A stretch of DNA of 64,000 nucleotides from Lachancea mirantina (taxonomy: Eukaryota > Ascomycota > Saccharomycetes > Saccharomycetales > Saccharomycetaceae). Shown here piece by piece: positions 31,817-41,322 of the stretch. The notes beneath the pieces are model-generated. The model was not told the origin of the DNA, searched no databases, and was given only the letters and a program-made list of their open reading frames with translations. The DNA is taken from the NCBI GenBank assembly GCA_900074745.1, contig LT598466.1, positions 558,001 through 622,000 of the forward strand, read 5' to 3'. The first letter of the stretch is position 1. Each line of letters opens with the position of its first letter. A program made the translations under genes and the position numbers.

Positions 31817-32572
31817 TTAAAACTCATCGGGATTAAATAGGTCTAAATCTAAGTCCATTCCGCTTTCTTCTGCATTCTTACTATTTTCCCCACCATTGTG
31901 TTGTCCATTGAATTCAAACGAGGTCCCTCTAGGATGTACTGGTTCTGGGCCTTTGAGGTCCGTGTCGTCGTCAACGGTTTCCTCTGCACCACTACCCATT
32001 ACTCTAGGCTCCGCAGATGCCATTATGGATGCCATAGCGAGCATACCTCTTCGCATTGCATCTTCCGCGGGCCAAATAAAATTGTTTGGACCCACAGCAG
32101 TCTTGTCAAAAGTCGGAGGAACATGAGTAAATTTCGCTAATTTCATAGCGTAGTCCAACAAAACATTGGAATGCACTTTTTGTCTTTCATTGAGCATAGT
32201 ATTTCGTTCAAATTCCACTTGCTCTATCATGGGAATCGAATTGAGCTCATCGTGGCATGCAATTAGGACTTCTAAGATTTGAGTCGTCTGTTGTTCCGTC
32301 TCGGCTCTTTGTTTGTCCAAGTCTTTCAGCTTCGAAGCAATTTCGTCGTACGTCGAAAATTTACTCACAGCTTGTGATAGTTTTTGATCAGCTTCCACTA
32401 ATTCTTGCGCTTTGGAAAGATCAGGTTTAAACCTATCTACCGATGTAGCCAACTCGGATAAAATCTCCTCAAACTCGGAAACGCATCCGTATATTTCAAC
32501 TTTAAAAAGTGAGTTATCTTCTTGCGTTGATTCCTTCGGCCCGCTACTCAAATGAGACCCTAGAGCGCTCAT
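31817..32572 (-). CDS. MED4: Mediator middle-module subunit 4, MED4
   Basis: A 251-residue nuclear subunit of the Mediator complex that relays activator signals to RNA polymerase II (S. cerevisiae Med4, YOR174W, has 284). Residues 28-105 form predicted coiled coils, including SKLKDLDKQRAETEQQTTQI, which pair with Med9 and Med7 in the known complex. The family's conserved segment follows: LLDYAMKLAKFTHVPPTFDK and FIWPAEDAMRRGMLA. The tail is acidic and ends LDLDLFNPDEF. Position between ALE1 (YOR175C) and DCS1/2 (YOR173W) supports the call. Confidence 0.93.
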   Translation of the reverse strand: MSALGSHLSSGPKESTQEDNSLFKVEIYGCVSEFEEILSELATSVDRFKPDLSKAQELVEADQKLSQAVSKFSTYDEIASKLKDLDKQRAETEQQTTQILEVLIACHDELNSIPMIEQVEFERNTMLNERQKVHSNVLLDYAMKLAKFTHVPPTFDKTAVGPNNFIWPAEDAMRRGMLAMASIMASAEPRVMGSGAEETVDDDTDLKGPEPVHPRGTSFEFNGQHNGGENSKNAEESGMDLDLDLFNPDEF

Positions 32573-33042
32573 CCCGTTCTTGTTTCAACGGGCTGGTATA
32601 GTGGTCTTAAAACCTGGTAAGGATTACCTACCTTTCCATTAACGAGTTGACATAATTCGTTTAGAATGACATTATCACATTAACATACCAAAGATAACGG
32701 GGGTTCATGCTAATAGGAAACCTTTGGTAGGTGTCCTTTGGCCTCAAGGATGGTTCTCGGTTCTTTGAAAATTTGGTGTCCCGCTTTGATTTCCTGGGGC
32801 TCTCTTTGGCGGGAAGTTTTAGAATTCTTTGATTTTGAAAATCGAAAACGGTTCAGAAGAAATAGGTAAGCCTGACAAAACAATGGATGCCTCGATCGTG
32901 CCGTTTTCCAATAATTTGCCAGGTTCCTTAATCAATGCGCTGTCCTTCTTGAAATCTCTGCTGTCATTGGTAGGGCCGGCCCAGGGCTTACTGAACGTCA
33001 AAGAGACGGGCACTTCCAGCCAGAGGCGAGCATCACACCCAC
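32573..33042. other. intergenic between CMG1 and MED4
   Basis: A 470-base gap holding the MED4 promoter and the CMG1 3' end. A 75-codon + frame from an ATG at 32883 overlaps the end of CMG1 and resembles nothing I know. Confidence 0.4.
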
Positions 33043-33867
33043 TTAAACATGATCAGACTCTGACGGACCAGGACAGTTTTCAAACATGTCCTCTTCGCTT
33101 GCGTATTTAACTCCGCAATAGAAACAGTAGTAAAATTCCACCCTTGAAAAGGTATGCAAACCAAGGATACGCTGGTCTATAGTGAGTTCTTCAAAAGTCT
33201 TGAGTTCTTCGTCTTCTGTTTCTGATCCAAGACCGTCATGGATATCTGGCTCTCTCTTATCGTCATTCTCAATCAATCTTGACAACAAGCGAGGCTGGGT
33301 CCGTGTTCTACCAGTTTTTTGTTTCAATTCTATTACAAAACGACGCCAAAGCACGTTGAAGTCTCTAGGATCGGCTTCAGATGTGAATAAGTCGTCGTCG
33401 TGGCTCAATTCAAAGGCTATTTTTTGCATTCTATGGAAAATGGCTTCTTTTCGTTTGAAATCAGTTTCTTTTGAGATTGTAGCTTTGAAAGTCTTTGTGT
33501 TGATCTCCATTTCAGGATCCTTCTTCAAGTTCCTACTCTCACGGATTCCTTCTCGATTTGATTTCATCATTATTGGAATTAGGCGACTTCTTTTTTGAGC
33601 TGGTTCTGAACCTGAATCCTGATCCGGCGTATAGCCCATTTTGCGCATCATGGCTAGACCACGCGGCATGATCTCACTCACTGGTTTGTTTGCGTCGTTG
33701 TCATCACTGCTTCTTGTCGTCGTCTCATCATGCTCGTCATCATGGGAGAATCTCATCGTCATGTAATCATCGGAATCGCTAAGCTCTCTTGCAGGAGACC
33801 CAGATCGACGCCGCTCCTCGGTATTGTCATCATCTCGAAGAGCGTCAATACCTCTCTTCAATCTCAT
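33043..33867 (-). CDS. CMG1: G-patch/DUF4187 protein, CMG1 (YLR271W)
   Basis: A 274-residue nuclear protein of the GPATCH11 family, the same length as S. cerevisiae YLR271W. A G-patch-like segment begins near residue 68 (MPRGLAMMRKMGYTPDQDSG) and continues to LIPIMMKSNREGIRESRN. G-patches usually recruit and activate DEAH helicases. The last 45 residues are the DUF4187 domain (ILGLHTFSRVEFYYCFYCG), with a CxxC pair. The N-terminus is acidic and Ser/Asp-rich. The biochemical role in yeast is poorly known. Location between MED4 (chromosome XV type) and DCS1/2 is a clean sign of interleaved ancestral order. Confidence 0.9.
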   Translation of the reverse strand: MRLKRGIDALRDDDNTEERRRSGSPARELSDSDDYMTMRFSHDDEHDETTTRSSDDNDANKPVSEIMPRGLAMMRKMGYTPDQDSGSEPAQKRSRLIPIMMKSNREGIRESRNLKKDPEMEINTKTFKATISKETDFKRKEAIFHRMQKIAFELSHDDDLFTSEADPRDFNVLWRRFVIELKQKTGRTRTQPRLLSRLIENDDKREPDIHDGLGSETEDEELKTFEELTIDQRILGLHTFSRVEFYYCFYCGVKYASEEDMFENCPGPSESDHV

Positions 33868-34062
33868 TGGTGCGTGTGTGCAATAAGGCTTATAACCAGG
33901 TTACATTTCGTTAAAATTAACATATACGTTAGCAGCAACCTACAAAACATAAAAAACAAGAACATATCGGCACCAGCAGGTTTTACAGCTGGTCGTCCAA
34001 TTGGACTACTGCTATTTTGGTTTCGTCGTTTCATTACTGTCGTTTTGCGCCCAAAACGAGGC

Positions 34063-35163
<1,101 letters not shown>

Positions 35164-35431
35164 TTAAAATCGAACTTTGGATTGCACACTTAAACTGTTC
35201 TCAGTACTATTAGAACTGACAATCACGCGTGGGCTTAAGTATCTTGTTGGTCAAGGGGTCTATGAGCACTGGTAAAATCGATGAGATGGGAACCCTTTAC
35301 TGGGCGTGATTAATTTTTCAATCCGTGAAAAACGATCAAAGCGTAGGAAACGAGATCACTGCGATGAGTAGTAAATGGGTAGAATGCGGTTCTTATATAC
35401 AAAGCAGTGAGCTCCGTTTAGGCTTTGCAGA

Positions 35432-36131
35432 TCATTTGAGGAAAACCCACCAGATCAGAAACACTAGGAAAAAAGCGACGATGGCAATAGGAGCGTACTG
35501 GCTGATCAGGAGATCCAAATTGATTTTTTGGGCCGATTTACGGTATTTTTTGGAATCTTGTCGTAGAGAAGCACTTAGATCGCTCATTTTGTCCAGAGAG
35601 TCACCACGGTATAGCAGGTCTTCTATGTTCTTCGTCATGATCTGTTTGACACCCATGAGTTCTTGATTCAGTTGGTCCAGGTTGTCCTGGACGCGTTTGT
35701 CGCTATAAAGTTTTTTCGTTTTCTGCAGGAAATTGTCGAAGGTGACAAACGCGTAAGGACGCACGGTTGGGCGCGTATATTCGTGTCCGTAGGAGTGTTC
35801 GAACTCCTGTGCGACTTCTTTAAGGTACGAGAACGCCAGGTTGCGCGGGTATCCCTTTTCTGCGATGACGAAATAGACGACAGCGCCGACGCGCACGTAG
35901 TGGATCTCGAACGCGCCGCTCTCGAGCGTGGCTTCCGGGGCCGAGCTGGGTGTGAATCGCGACATGAGAACTTTGATTTTTTTCTTTTGTTCCGCGAGCG
36001 CAGGGTCCGTATCGTCGTCGACCGAAGAGCACAATGGGAGGCCTGAGAAAGGAGGTTAGTATTTGTTACAGGCGGACAAAGCTATGCAAAAACATACCGT
36101 CATCTCTGAGGATGAGCGTAGACTTGATCAT
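35432..36131 (-). CDS. SEC22: R-SNARE SEC22 (two exons)
   Basis: The R-SNARE for transport between ER and Golgi. The coding sequence is complement(join(35432..36042,36098..36131)), with a 55-base intron. Splicing gives 214 residues, exactly the S. cerevisiae length, beginning MIKSTLILRDDGLPLCSSVD. Residues 1-120 are the longin domain (GYPRNLAFSYLKEVAQEFEH). The SNARE helix spans about 130-190, with the zero-layer Arg in NIEDLLYRGDSLDKMSDLSA. A C-terminal membrane anchor follows in APIAIVAFFLVFLIWWVFLK. The S. cerevisiae gene (YLR268W) has no intron, so splicing here is a lineage difference. Without it the protein would lack its first 16 residues and start at an internal Met. Confidence 0.95.
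36043..36097 (-). other. SEC22: SEC22 spliceosomal intron (55 bases)
   Basis: On the reverse strand: donor GTATGT at 36097-36092, branch point TACTAAC at 36061-36055, a pyrimidine tract, and acceptor CAG ending at 36043, 13 bases after the branch adenine. It is among the shortest functional yeast introns. Confidence 0.93.
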
Positions 36132-37168
36132 GGTCGCGAACAAGCTTGTTGTGGTGTGCTAGTTGGAGCGATTTATGATGGTTTTGTTATTGCGAGTTGG
36201 CGTTAAGATATCGAAGCTTTGAACGAGAAATGAGTAGTGGGTCGTTGTGTACGAATAGTGAAGCCGTTTGCTATGTCAGTGCGACATGGAGGTATAACAA
36301 TCGATGGGAGCAGCCACAATGGTATTACTGACCGCAGCACAGGCTGCAGCCGCGACTCATCAGGCTGGAGGAGCTTGGTAGGTGGCAATACTGTTGGTCA
36401 GTCACGTGACACTATTGTCGCAATCACGTCATCACGTCTTTTGGAACGTCGGTCGTGTGGACACAGCGTGGATCAAGACTTTTGCAATTGGTTGACGATT
36501 AGAGCTGCATCTTGGGCACTACGCTCATCTCCCTTGCATTCGCGACAGGGGGTGCTGAAGTCACGTGATCAGAGCATCAGAATCTGTGAGGCTAACACGG
36601 GGCGATCAACGGCCCACAGGAGCACCGTAAAAATCTGGAGTCGGTAGTGGTATTTTGCAGCTTGAATAACCGAAACTTCAGAAAGGACGCCAGGTCCAGA
36701 TCGTTTGACCTCAATTTTTCGTGAGGATGCACAGTTAGCATCATGTGACATCGATGACAGATTAGAGTAAGGAGGTCTAATCGATGGTTTGCATTCTCTA
36801 AGGAACCTTGGAGGTCCATAAGACGTTATTGATGGTTATAGGACCGTCGACCCATCAAATCTGACGTCAGTCGTATGATGGACTGCATGTCGTGAGAACT
36901 ACCGTTCATATCGAAAGTCACGACTTATAGGTCGAAACGATATTACAAGCATTGGGGAAAAGGAATCAAACGACTAGCCGTTTAATGCCATATTATCAAC
37001 TTTCTCACGGAAAGATATGAGCGCTCGATATCTGATCTACTTTATTATCAATATGGCTATTAATGAGCCACGTGACTGAATTAGTCAATCATCGTTGACC
37101 GATCGACGCTGGCAATCTTAAATATAAATTATCTAGCAGTGGACAGTAGACAGGGCAGTCAGTTCAGT
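36132..37168. other. intergenic region at the SEC22-side synteny break
   Basis: A 1.04-kb stretch with no supportable gene. It holds three CACGTG sites: GTCACGTGAC at 36401-36410, TCACGTGA at 36561-36568 and CCACGTGAC around 37069. A palindrome TGACGTCA lies near 36864. S. cerevisiae neighbours of SEC22 on this side (such as BOP2) are absent. Confidence 0.5.
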
Positions 37169-37678
37169 TTAGTCAACCCTTTCTTCTGAGTTAGATAGTT
37201 CCGCTGTAGACTGGGAAGCCGGTGCATTTTGGTCAACCATTTCAACCCTTCCGTCTGAGTTGGATGGTTCCGCAGTGGGCTCGGAAGCCGAAGCATTCTG
37301 GTCAACCATTTCAATCATTTCGACTGAATTTGATGGTTCAGCAGTAGTACGATTGAACAATCTCCCAAATGGTAACATTTCGAAAAGCCGCTTAGCTAGG
37401 TTAAAAAAACAGAAAACTGTAATTGCAAAAAAAATAATACTCAACGATACAAGTTTTGGGCACATAATAAAAGGTTCTTCTGTTCCACATTCGCGAATTG
37501 CTTGAAGAATCACCCAAATTGTGAAGGACGTTGCAGTCGTTAAGATAATCAATCTCCAAACTGGCCAGGGGAAACAACCTTGAAGACGTCTTCCTACAAG
37601 CTCCATTGAAGCGGTGATTTGGCCGGGAAATAGTTGAGCAATTAATAATTGCTCATCAGCTTGAGTATCCTCCGTCAT
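37169..37678 (-). CDS. unrecognised two-helix membrane protein with C-terminal repeats
   Basis: A 169-residue protein from an ATG at 37678. Two hydrophobic segments at about 42-62 (LIILTTATSFTIWVILQAI) and 77-98 (LSIIFFAITVFCFFNLAKRL) flank a short loop with two Cys. The C-terminal third has about 2.5 copies of a 23-24-residue repeat with core TAEPSNS...EMVDQNA. The stop codon falls inside the third copy, where the others read VDQN. I recognise no family. It lies in a synteny-break region between SEC22 and SPP381, so it is probably lineage-specific. Codon use and a plausible start context make it likelier real than random. Confidence 0.55.
   Translation of the reverse strand: MTEDTQADEQLLIAQLFPGQITASMELVGRRLQGCFPWPVWRLIILTTATSFTIWVILQAIRECGTEEPFIMCPKLVSLSIIFFAITVFCFFNLAKRLFEMLPFGRLFNRTTAEPSNSVEMIEMVDQNASASEPTAEPSNSDGRVEMVDQNAPASQSTAELSNSEERVD
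37172..37345 (-). repeat. in-frame tandem repeat, about 70-bp unit
   Basis: Roughly 2.5 diverged copies of a 69-72-bp unit lie inside the 3' part of the membrane-protein gene. On the + strand each contains a version of GGTCAACCATTTCAA and of GATGGTTCCGCAGT. A degenerate partial unit runs across the stop codon. Confidence 0.75.
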
Positions 37679-38416
37679 GCTTGCGGGTTTTTGTTCTAAT
37701 GCAAATACTGAACCGTATCACTCGTTTGTGAACACTAAAGCTTGTCGCATTTTTAAGGCTTCCCAAAGGAAGAGAATTCGCTTCTGTGCATAAACACCTC
37801 GATGAGGTCGAGACTAGACCACCGTATTGTGATGTGCGAAACTCAAAACAAGTGCGTCAAGGCGTCAAATGGTTTAATTTTTTTGTGTTATCACGAACCA
37901 CCCCTGCGGTTTTTGTGTTTGAAATGAAGTTTAGATTTAGGAAATATGGATTTTTTCGGCAATTCTACACTTGAATGAGAACTCTTGGCTCGCTGGGTAC
38001 CAAAGAAGTATCTTTGACGAGAGTTTTTAATATCAAGTGGGGAGAGATCGCCTGTTAGCCGACAACTCCTTGATCATACCTCAACAGTAGCGTATGAACT
38101 CGATGACATCAAGCTCCAGGGCGAAGTATATGCAGACATCATTTGATGGAACTTAATCAATTTTTTTTGCAAGTTTGCCTGGCACAACATTCTCTTCCAA
38201 AAAACAGATTGGAGAATACCCTGCCACACCCCGTGCTATTCAAGTTTCTCTGCTGCGAAAATCCTAGCCCCTAATTCATATCCGAATGTTAAAAAAGCCC
38301 ATTCAGCGCCAAAAATTTCACTTTATCATTTTGTATATTTAAATACGAGAATTAGCAGTTCCATTCTCATTAACATCCAGAATTTCATAATCAAAAAGAT
38401 TGTAAGGAAAATCAAA
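37679..38416. other. intergenic between two unrecognised membrane-protein genes
   Basis: A 738-base gap holding divergent promoters. A TATATTTAAATA tract near 38334 is a likely TATA element for the gene at 38417. A 62-codon + frame at 37786-37974 shows no recognisable features. Confidence 0.4.
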
Positions 38417-38815
38417 ATGGGACTTTTATTTGATGAAATAATAGGGCTTATTTTGTCAGCTTTGCTTCCTTTCGTTGTATTGGGTTGCGAATTTGACTAC
38501 AGTTTGAGATTTTATCAGGCCTTCGTTTATTGTCAAGGGGATACCAAATGCTCTGACATCACATGCCCTGAAATGAAGGCTAAATATATCCGTTTCTTAC
38601 GTATAAGAAATTTTGGGTTCACCCTCGGCCTTATCTCCTTTGCGTATGGATACTTCTTCCCATTTATTCCTGATCAACATTATAATCCGGTTTGCACCGT
38701 GATTATCAGCTTCTCTCTAGCATATGCAATACCGATATGCGCCTGGCATTTATTGAATTGCAAAAGAAGGGTTCTTGAGCTCGACGTTGGTGACACAGAT
38801 TCAGAAAAAGTTTAA
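38417..38815 (+). CDS. unrecognised small polytopic membrane protein
   Basis: A 132-residue protein with three hydrophobic segments: about 6-25 (DEIIGLILSALLPFVVLG), 70-88 (FGFTLGLISFAYGYFFPFI) and 94-116 (TVIISFSLAYAIPICAWHLL). The loop after the first carries four Cys (CQGDTKCSDITC), possibly disulfide-bonded or metal-binding. The tail is charged (KRRVLELDVGDTDSEKV). A well-placed ATG follows an A-rich leader. I recognise no family. It is about the size of the membrane protein at 37169-37678, and both have a Cys-Pro loop next to a helix, but similarity is too weak to call them paralogues. Confidence 0.5.
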   Translation: MGLLFDEIIGLILSALLPFVVLGCEFDYSLRFYQAFVYCQGDTKCSDITCPEMKAKYIRFLRIRNFGFTLGLISFAYGYFFPFIPDQHYNPVCTVIISFSLAYAIPICAWHLLNCKRRVLELDVGDTDSEKV

Positions 38816-38924
38816 GGAGGAAAAGTACTCATGAATGAGGCCAGTCAACACATTTTGATCATCCATGGCTCCCCATGTATTTGTTGATTTTATAAGAGGA
38901 GCTTTAGAACCTGATAATGTGTTA

Positions 38925-39188
38925 CAAAAATTGTATAAAGGACAAAATGACCTGCTTTGGAGACCCAGATGACAAGATAAGCTTGGATATAAGCACTCAT
39001 TACCAGATTTACTTTAATATTAAAATCAACTGCAAATGAGCGAAAAGAACAATCTAGAAAACTGTCGACTACCGCGTCTGGTGAGCCTTAGTCGAAGCAA
39101 ATTGTGTTTTGCCCATTCTGATGTTCAAACCTGTTTGAAGGAGATAGCGAGAAGGCGACATCGTTCAATTGCATCATCACGTGACTGA
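38925..39188 (+). repeat. diverged direct repeat copy A with 50-codon mini-ORF
   Basis: Copy A (about 38925-39075) shares TTGTATAAA, then GATATAAGCACTCA (38986-38999), then an A/T-rich leader and ATGAGC, with copy B about 460 bases downstream. An ATG at 39036 opens 50 codons (MSEKNNLENCRLPRLVSLSR at its start) ending at 39188. The ORF may be a gene remnant or untranslated. Confidence 0.55.
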
Positions 39189-39374
39189 TGTGACAGAATA
39201 AAATTAGAAGAATGAACGGACGGTTATAATCAAGATGAAGTCATAGGAACCGAACGGTTCGAGTGATGATCATCACACTCCGTCATCACTGCAAGAGTGG
39301 CCTAATAGGTGACGTAATGATGACTCACCGTCAACATTAGACAAAGTAACGGATTCCGAAATTGGAACAACGTC

Positions 39375-39612
39375 TTAGAAATTGTATAAAAGGGGCTGGC
39401 ATGGCTAGCATCGTAGTGGTCACGGCCATAAGATAGTCACGGAGAGATATAAGCACTCAACTCCTTATCAGCTTTATTATTTAGATTAACTATGAACGAA
39501 TTAAATGAGCAGTTCAGAAATCTATCAACTACCGACAACGATAAACCTCAATAATACCAACAGTCAGCGTGCGGCGATGTTTGCTCGCAAAAGCTGCGTT
39601 TATAAAGTCTAG
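39375..39612 (+). repeat. diverged direct repeat copy B with short ORFs
   Basis: Copy B (about 39375-39540) repeats ATTGTATAAAA, GATATAAGCACTCA (39446-39459) and TCAACTACCG with scattered substitutions and small indels relative to copy A. The ATG aligned to that of copy A is at 39505 and opens only 34 codons. Another at 39492 opens 20. Neither product is recognised. Confidence 0.55.
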
Positions 39613-40261
39613 CATATTGCATGAAGCTTATGATTACCTGATGTTTTTCCATGATACAGTGCGTTGAATCTACAAACTTCCGAAAGTGACTCCATTGCTA
39701 AAAAGACCCATGCATCAAGATACAAGAATACTCGAATTTTACTGTTGTAGAATTAAATAAATCGACCGGCGCCGGTTGCTCCCAAATTACTTCCACTTTG
39801 GCCAACGATAAGATGAATCTGTGAATGGTGCTACCTTGTACGCGTAGTCCCTTTGAAGCCAACAAGGGTGGAGGCTCAGCGGCTAACTCAAAAAGAAAGA
39901 GAAAAACCAATCGATAAACTCCGCGTTACCCGGATGCCAATTAATAACCACAAAACCTCTTCTCACGTCGTTATCAACGTTCTCCCCTAAATAAGATGTG
40001 TGGGTGTATGCATAAATGATCACGTGACAGATTTGGTACTTACACCCTAACACCGCAGAATAACTTCAACAGGGACATATTTTTATTGCGCTCGGTGCGA
40101 AAAGAGGGTGGAGGAATCCACGTGACCGTTTCGGAGTCTGCAATTTTCTGCGTACGGCTGTGCAAGAGTCCCAAACGAAGGTGTATATAAGGCTTTCGCA
40201 ATGTGGGGGAAGAGGACATCAGACACCAAGCTAACACCCAGGACCAAGTGTAGGAATAAGT

Positions 40262-41077
40262 ATGAAGCTTGCATCAATTTGGGTATCAATTGCAACTTTG
40301 GTGGTTGCTACAGCGCATGTTGACTCAGTGCAAGAGCAGCGATTCGAAGAGGCTCATCACGAGAAGAAACCAGCCATTTTGGCGCGCCACTTGGCCGCTC
40401 ATGAACGTGATGCGCACGTGAACACGGTGGATCGGGAACGAGGCGTTCCCGTATCGTTTGTCGAGTATTTTGTGGGTTCGGACGCGTGTCCCGGTGTCGA
40501 AACCTCGCAGAATGGGAACTTGATTTTCTTGTTGTCGGAGATGAGCTCGACGTTCAAGAACTGGAACACGAGTTCAAACGCAAGCGTGACACTTGAGGCC
40601 CATCGGGGGCCATGGCACGATCCACATCACCGGCCGGGCCATCCACCAGGACCTCCGGGCCCGCCAGGTCCAAGAGGTGCCCTGTTGCGGCCGCGAGCCA
40701 CGTATTTTGGAGACCTCAAGCCATTTGAAGGCTCCGACGCCCTCAAGGAATGTTTTCTGAGAAAACATCCAGACGCCGCGTGGTGGTTGCCGGGTGGTAA
40801 GCATTCCAAGCTCAACGATACACGTTGGCTGGAGTTTGATGTGAGTGAGGTATATTTGATCAGTCCATTGCAACAAGAACCGTTTTTTGGCACCGTCCCC
40901 GGCGATGAGTATCACCACGCAGAGTCGGGCATGCAAGAACCTGACTCTCACAAGGCCGAGAACCGTCGGCACAACCCGCACCATGGCTGCGGTGATGGTC
41001 CTGCTGGCCAGTCACGTGACCGCAGCCCAGGGTTCTCACCCATCAAACTCTTGTGGAATCTATTCCAAAACTACTAG
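40262..41077 (+). CDS. secreted CREG-like (PNPOx-fold) glycoprotein with collagen-like insert
   Basis: A 271-residue protein with a classic signal peptide (MKLASIWVSIATLVVATAHV, cleavage near 20). Residues 37-75 (AILARHLAAHERDAHVNTVD and VPVSFVEYFVG) and the block ECFLRKHPDAAWWLPGGKHS with WLEFDVSEVYLI fit the CREG family. CREG proteins are secreted or lysosomal glycoproteins with a pyridoxamine-phosphate-oxidase-like split barrel and usually no enzyme activity. Probable N-glycosylation sites include NTS, NAS and NDT. A Pro/Gly/His-rich loop (HPPGPPGPPGPRG, near residues 126-138) interrupts the barrel, and the C-terminus beyond about 225 is His/Arg-rich. S. cerevisiae has no clear orthologue. 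A TATA box (GTATATAAGG near 40180) precedes it. Confidence 0.75.
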   Translation: MKLASIWVSIATLVVATAHVDSVQEQRFEEAHHEKKPAILARHLAAHERDAHVNTVDRERGVPVSFVEYFVGSDACPGVETSQNGNLIFLLSEMSSTFKNWNTSSNASVTLEAHRGPWHDPHHRPGHPPGPPGPPGPRGALLRPRATYFGDLKPFEGSDALKECFLRKHPDAAWWLPGGKHSKLNDTRWLEFDVSEVYLISPLQQEPFFGTVPGDEYHHAESGMQEPDSHKAENRRHNPHHGCGDGPAGQSRDRSPGFSPIKLLWNLFQNY

Positions 41078-41322
41078 CCACGTCACAGCTGCCTCCTTAC
41101 CTCCCTTTTCGTTAACCATCTTATGACCTTATGCCCTGTCTTATCGTAGTCTTACATACGTTAATGCGATAGTAATTAAAACTCATCTCATCGCCCGCTA
41201 CGAAGCATGCAATCATCAACATCGTAAGTCACCATTAGACTCCCATTTACGCCCGTTTATCCAGTTTACTGTGGTTTTCGAAACCTTCCTGCATCGCACT
41301 TTCATCTCATTCCTTCTCATTT

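Larger units (their letters stand above)
38816..40261. other. intergenic region with duplicated promoter-like segment
   Basis: A 1.45-kb stretch without a confident gene. It contains two diverged copies of an approximately 160-base segment, each with a TATA-like box and a mini-ORF, and CACGTG sites at 39177-39184 and 40020-40027. The last 200 bases probably form the promoter of the CREG-like gene. Confidence 0.5.

Noticed and set aside
32829-33110. 93-codon + frame over the CMG1 3' end
   Set aside because: Starts with TTG, and the ATG version overlaps the conserved DUF4187 end of CMG1; no family match.
39698-39910. 70-codon reverse-strand frame upstream of the CREG-like gene
   Set aside because: No recognisable features, and it lies in a stretch already explained by repeats and promoter.
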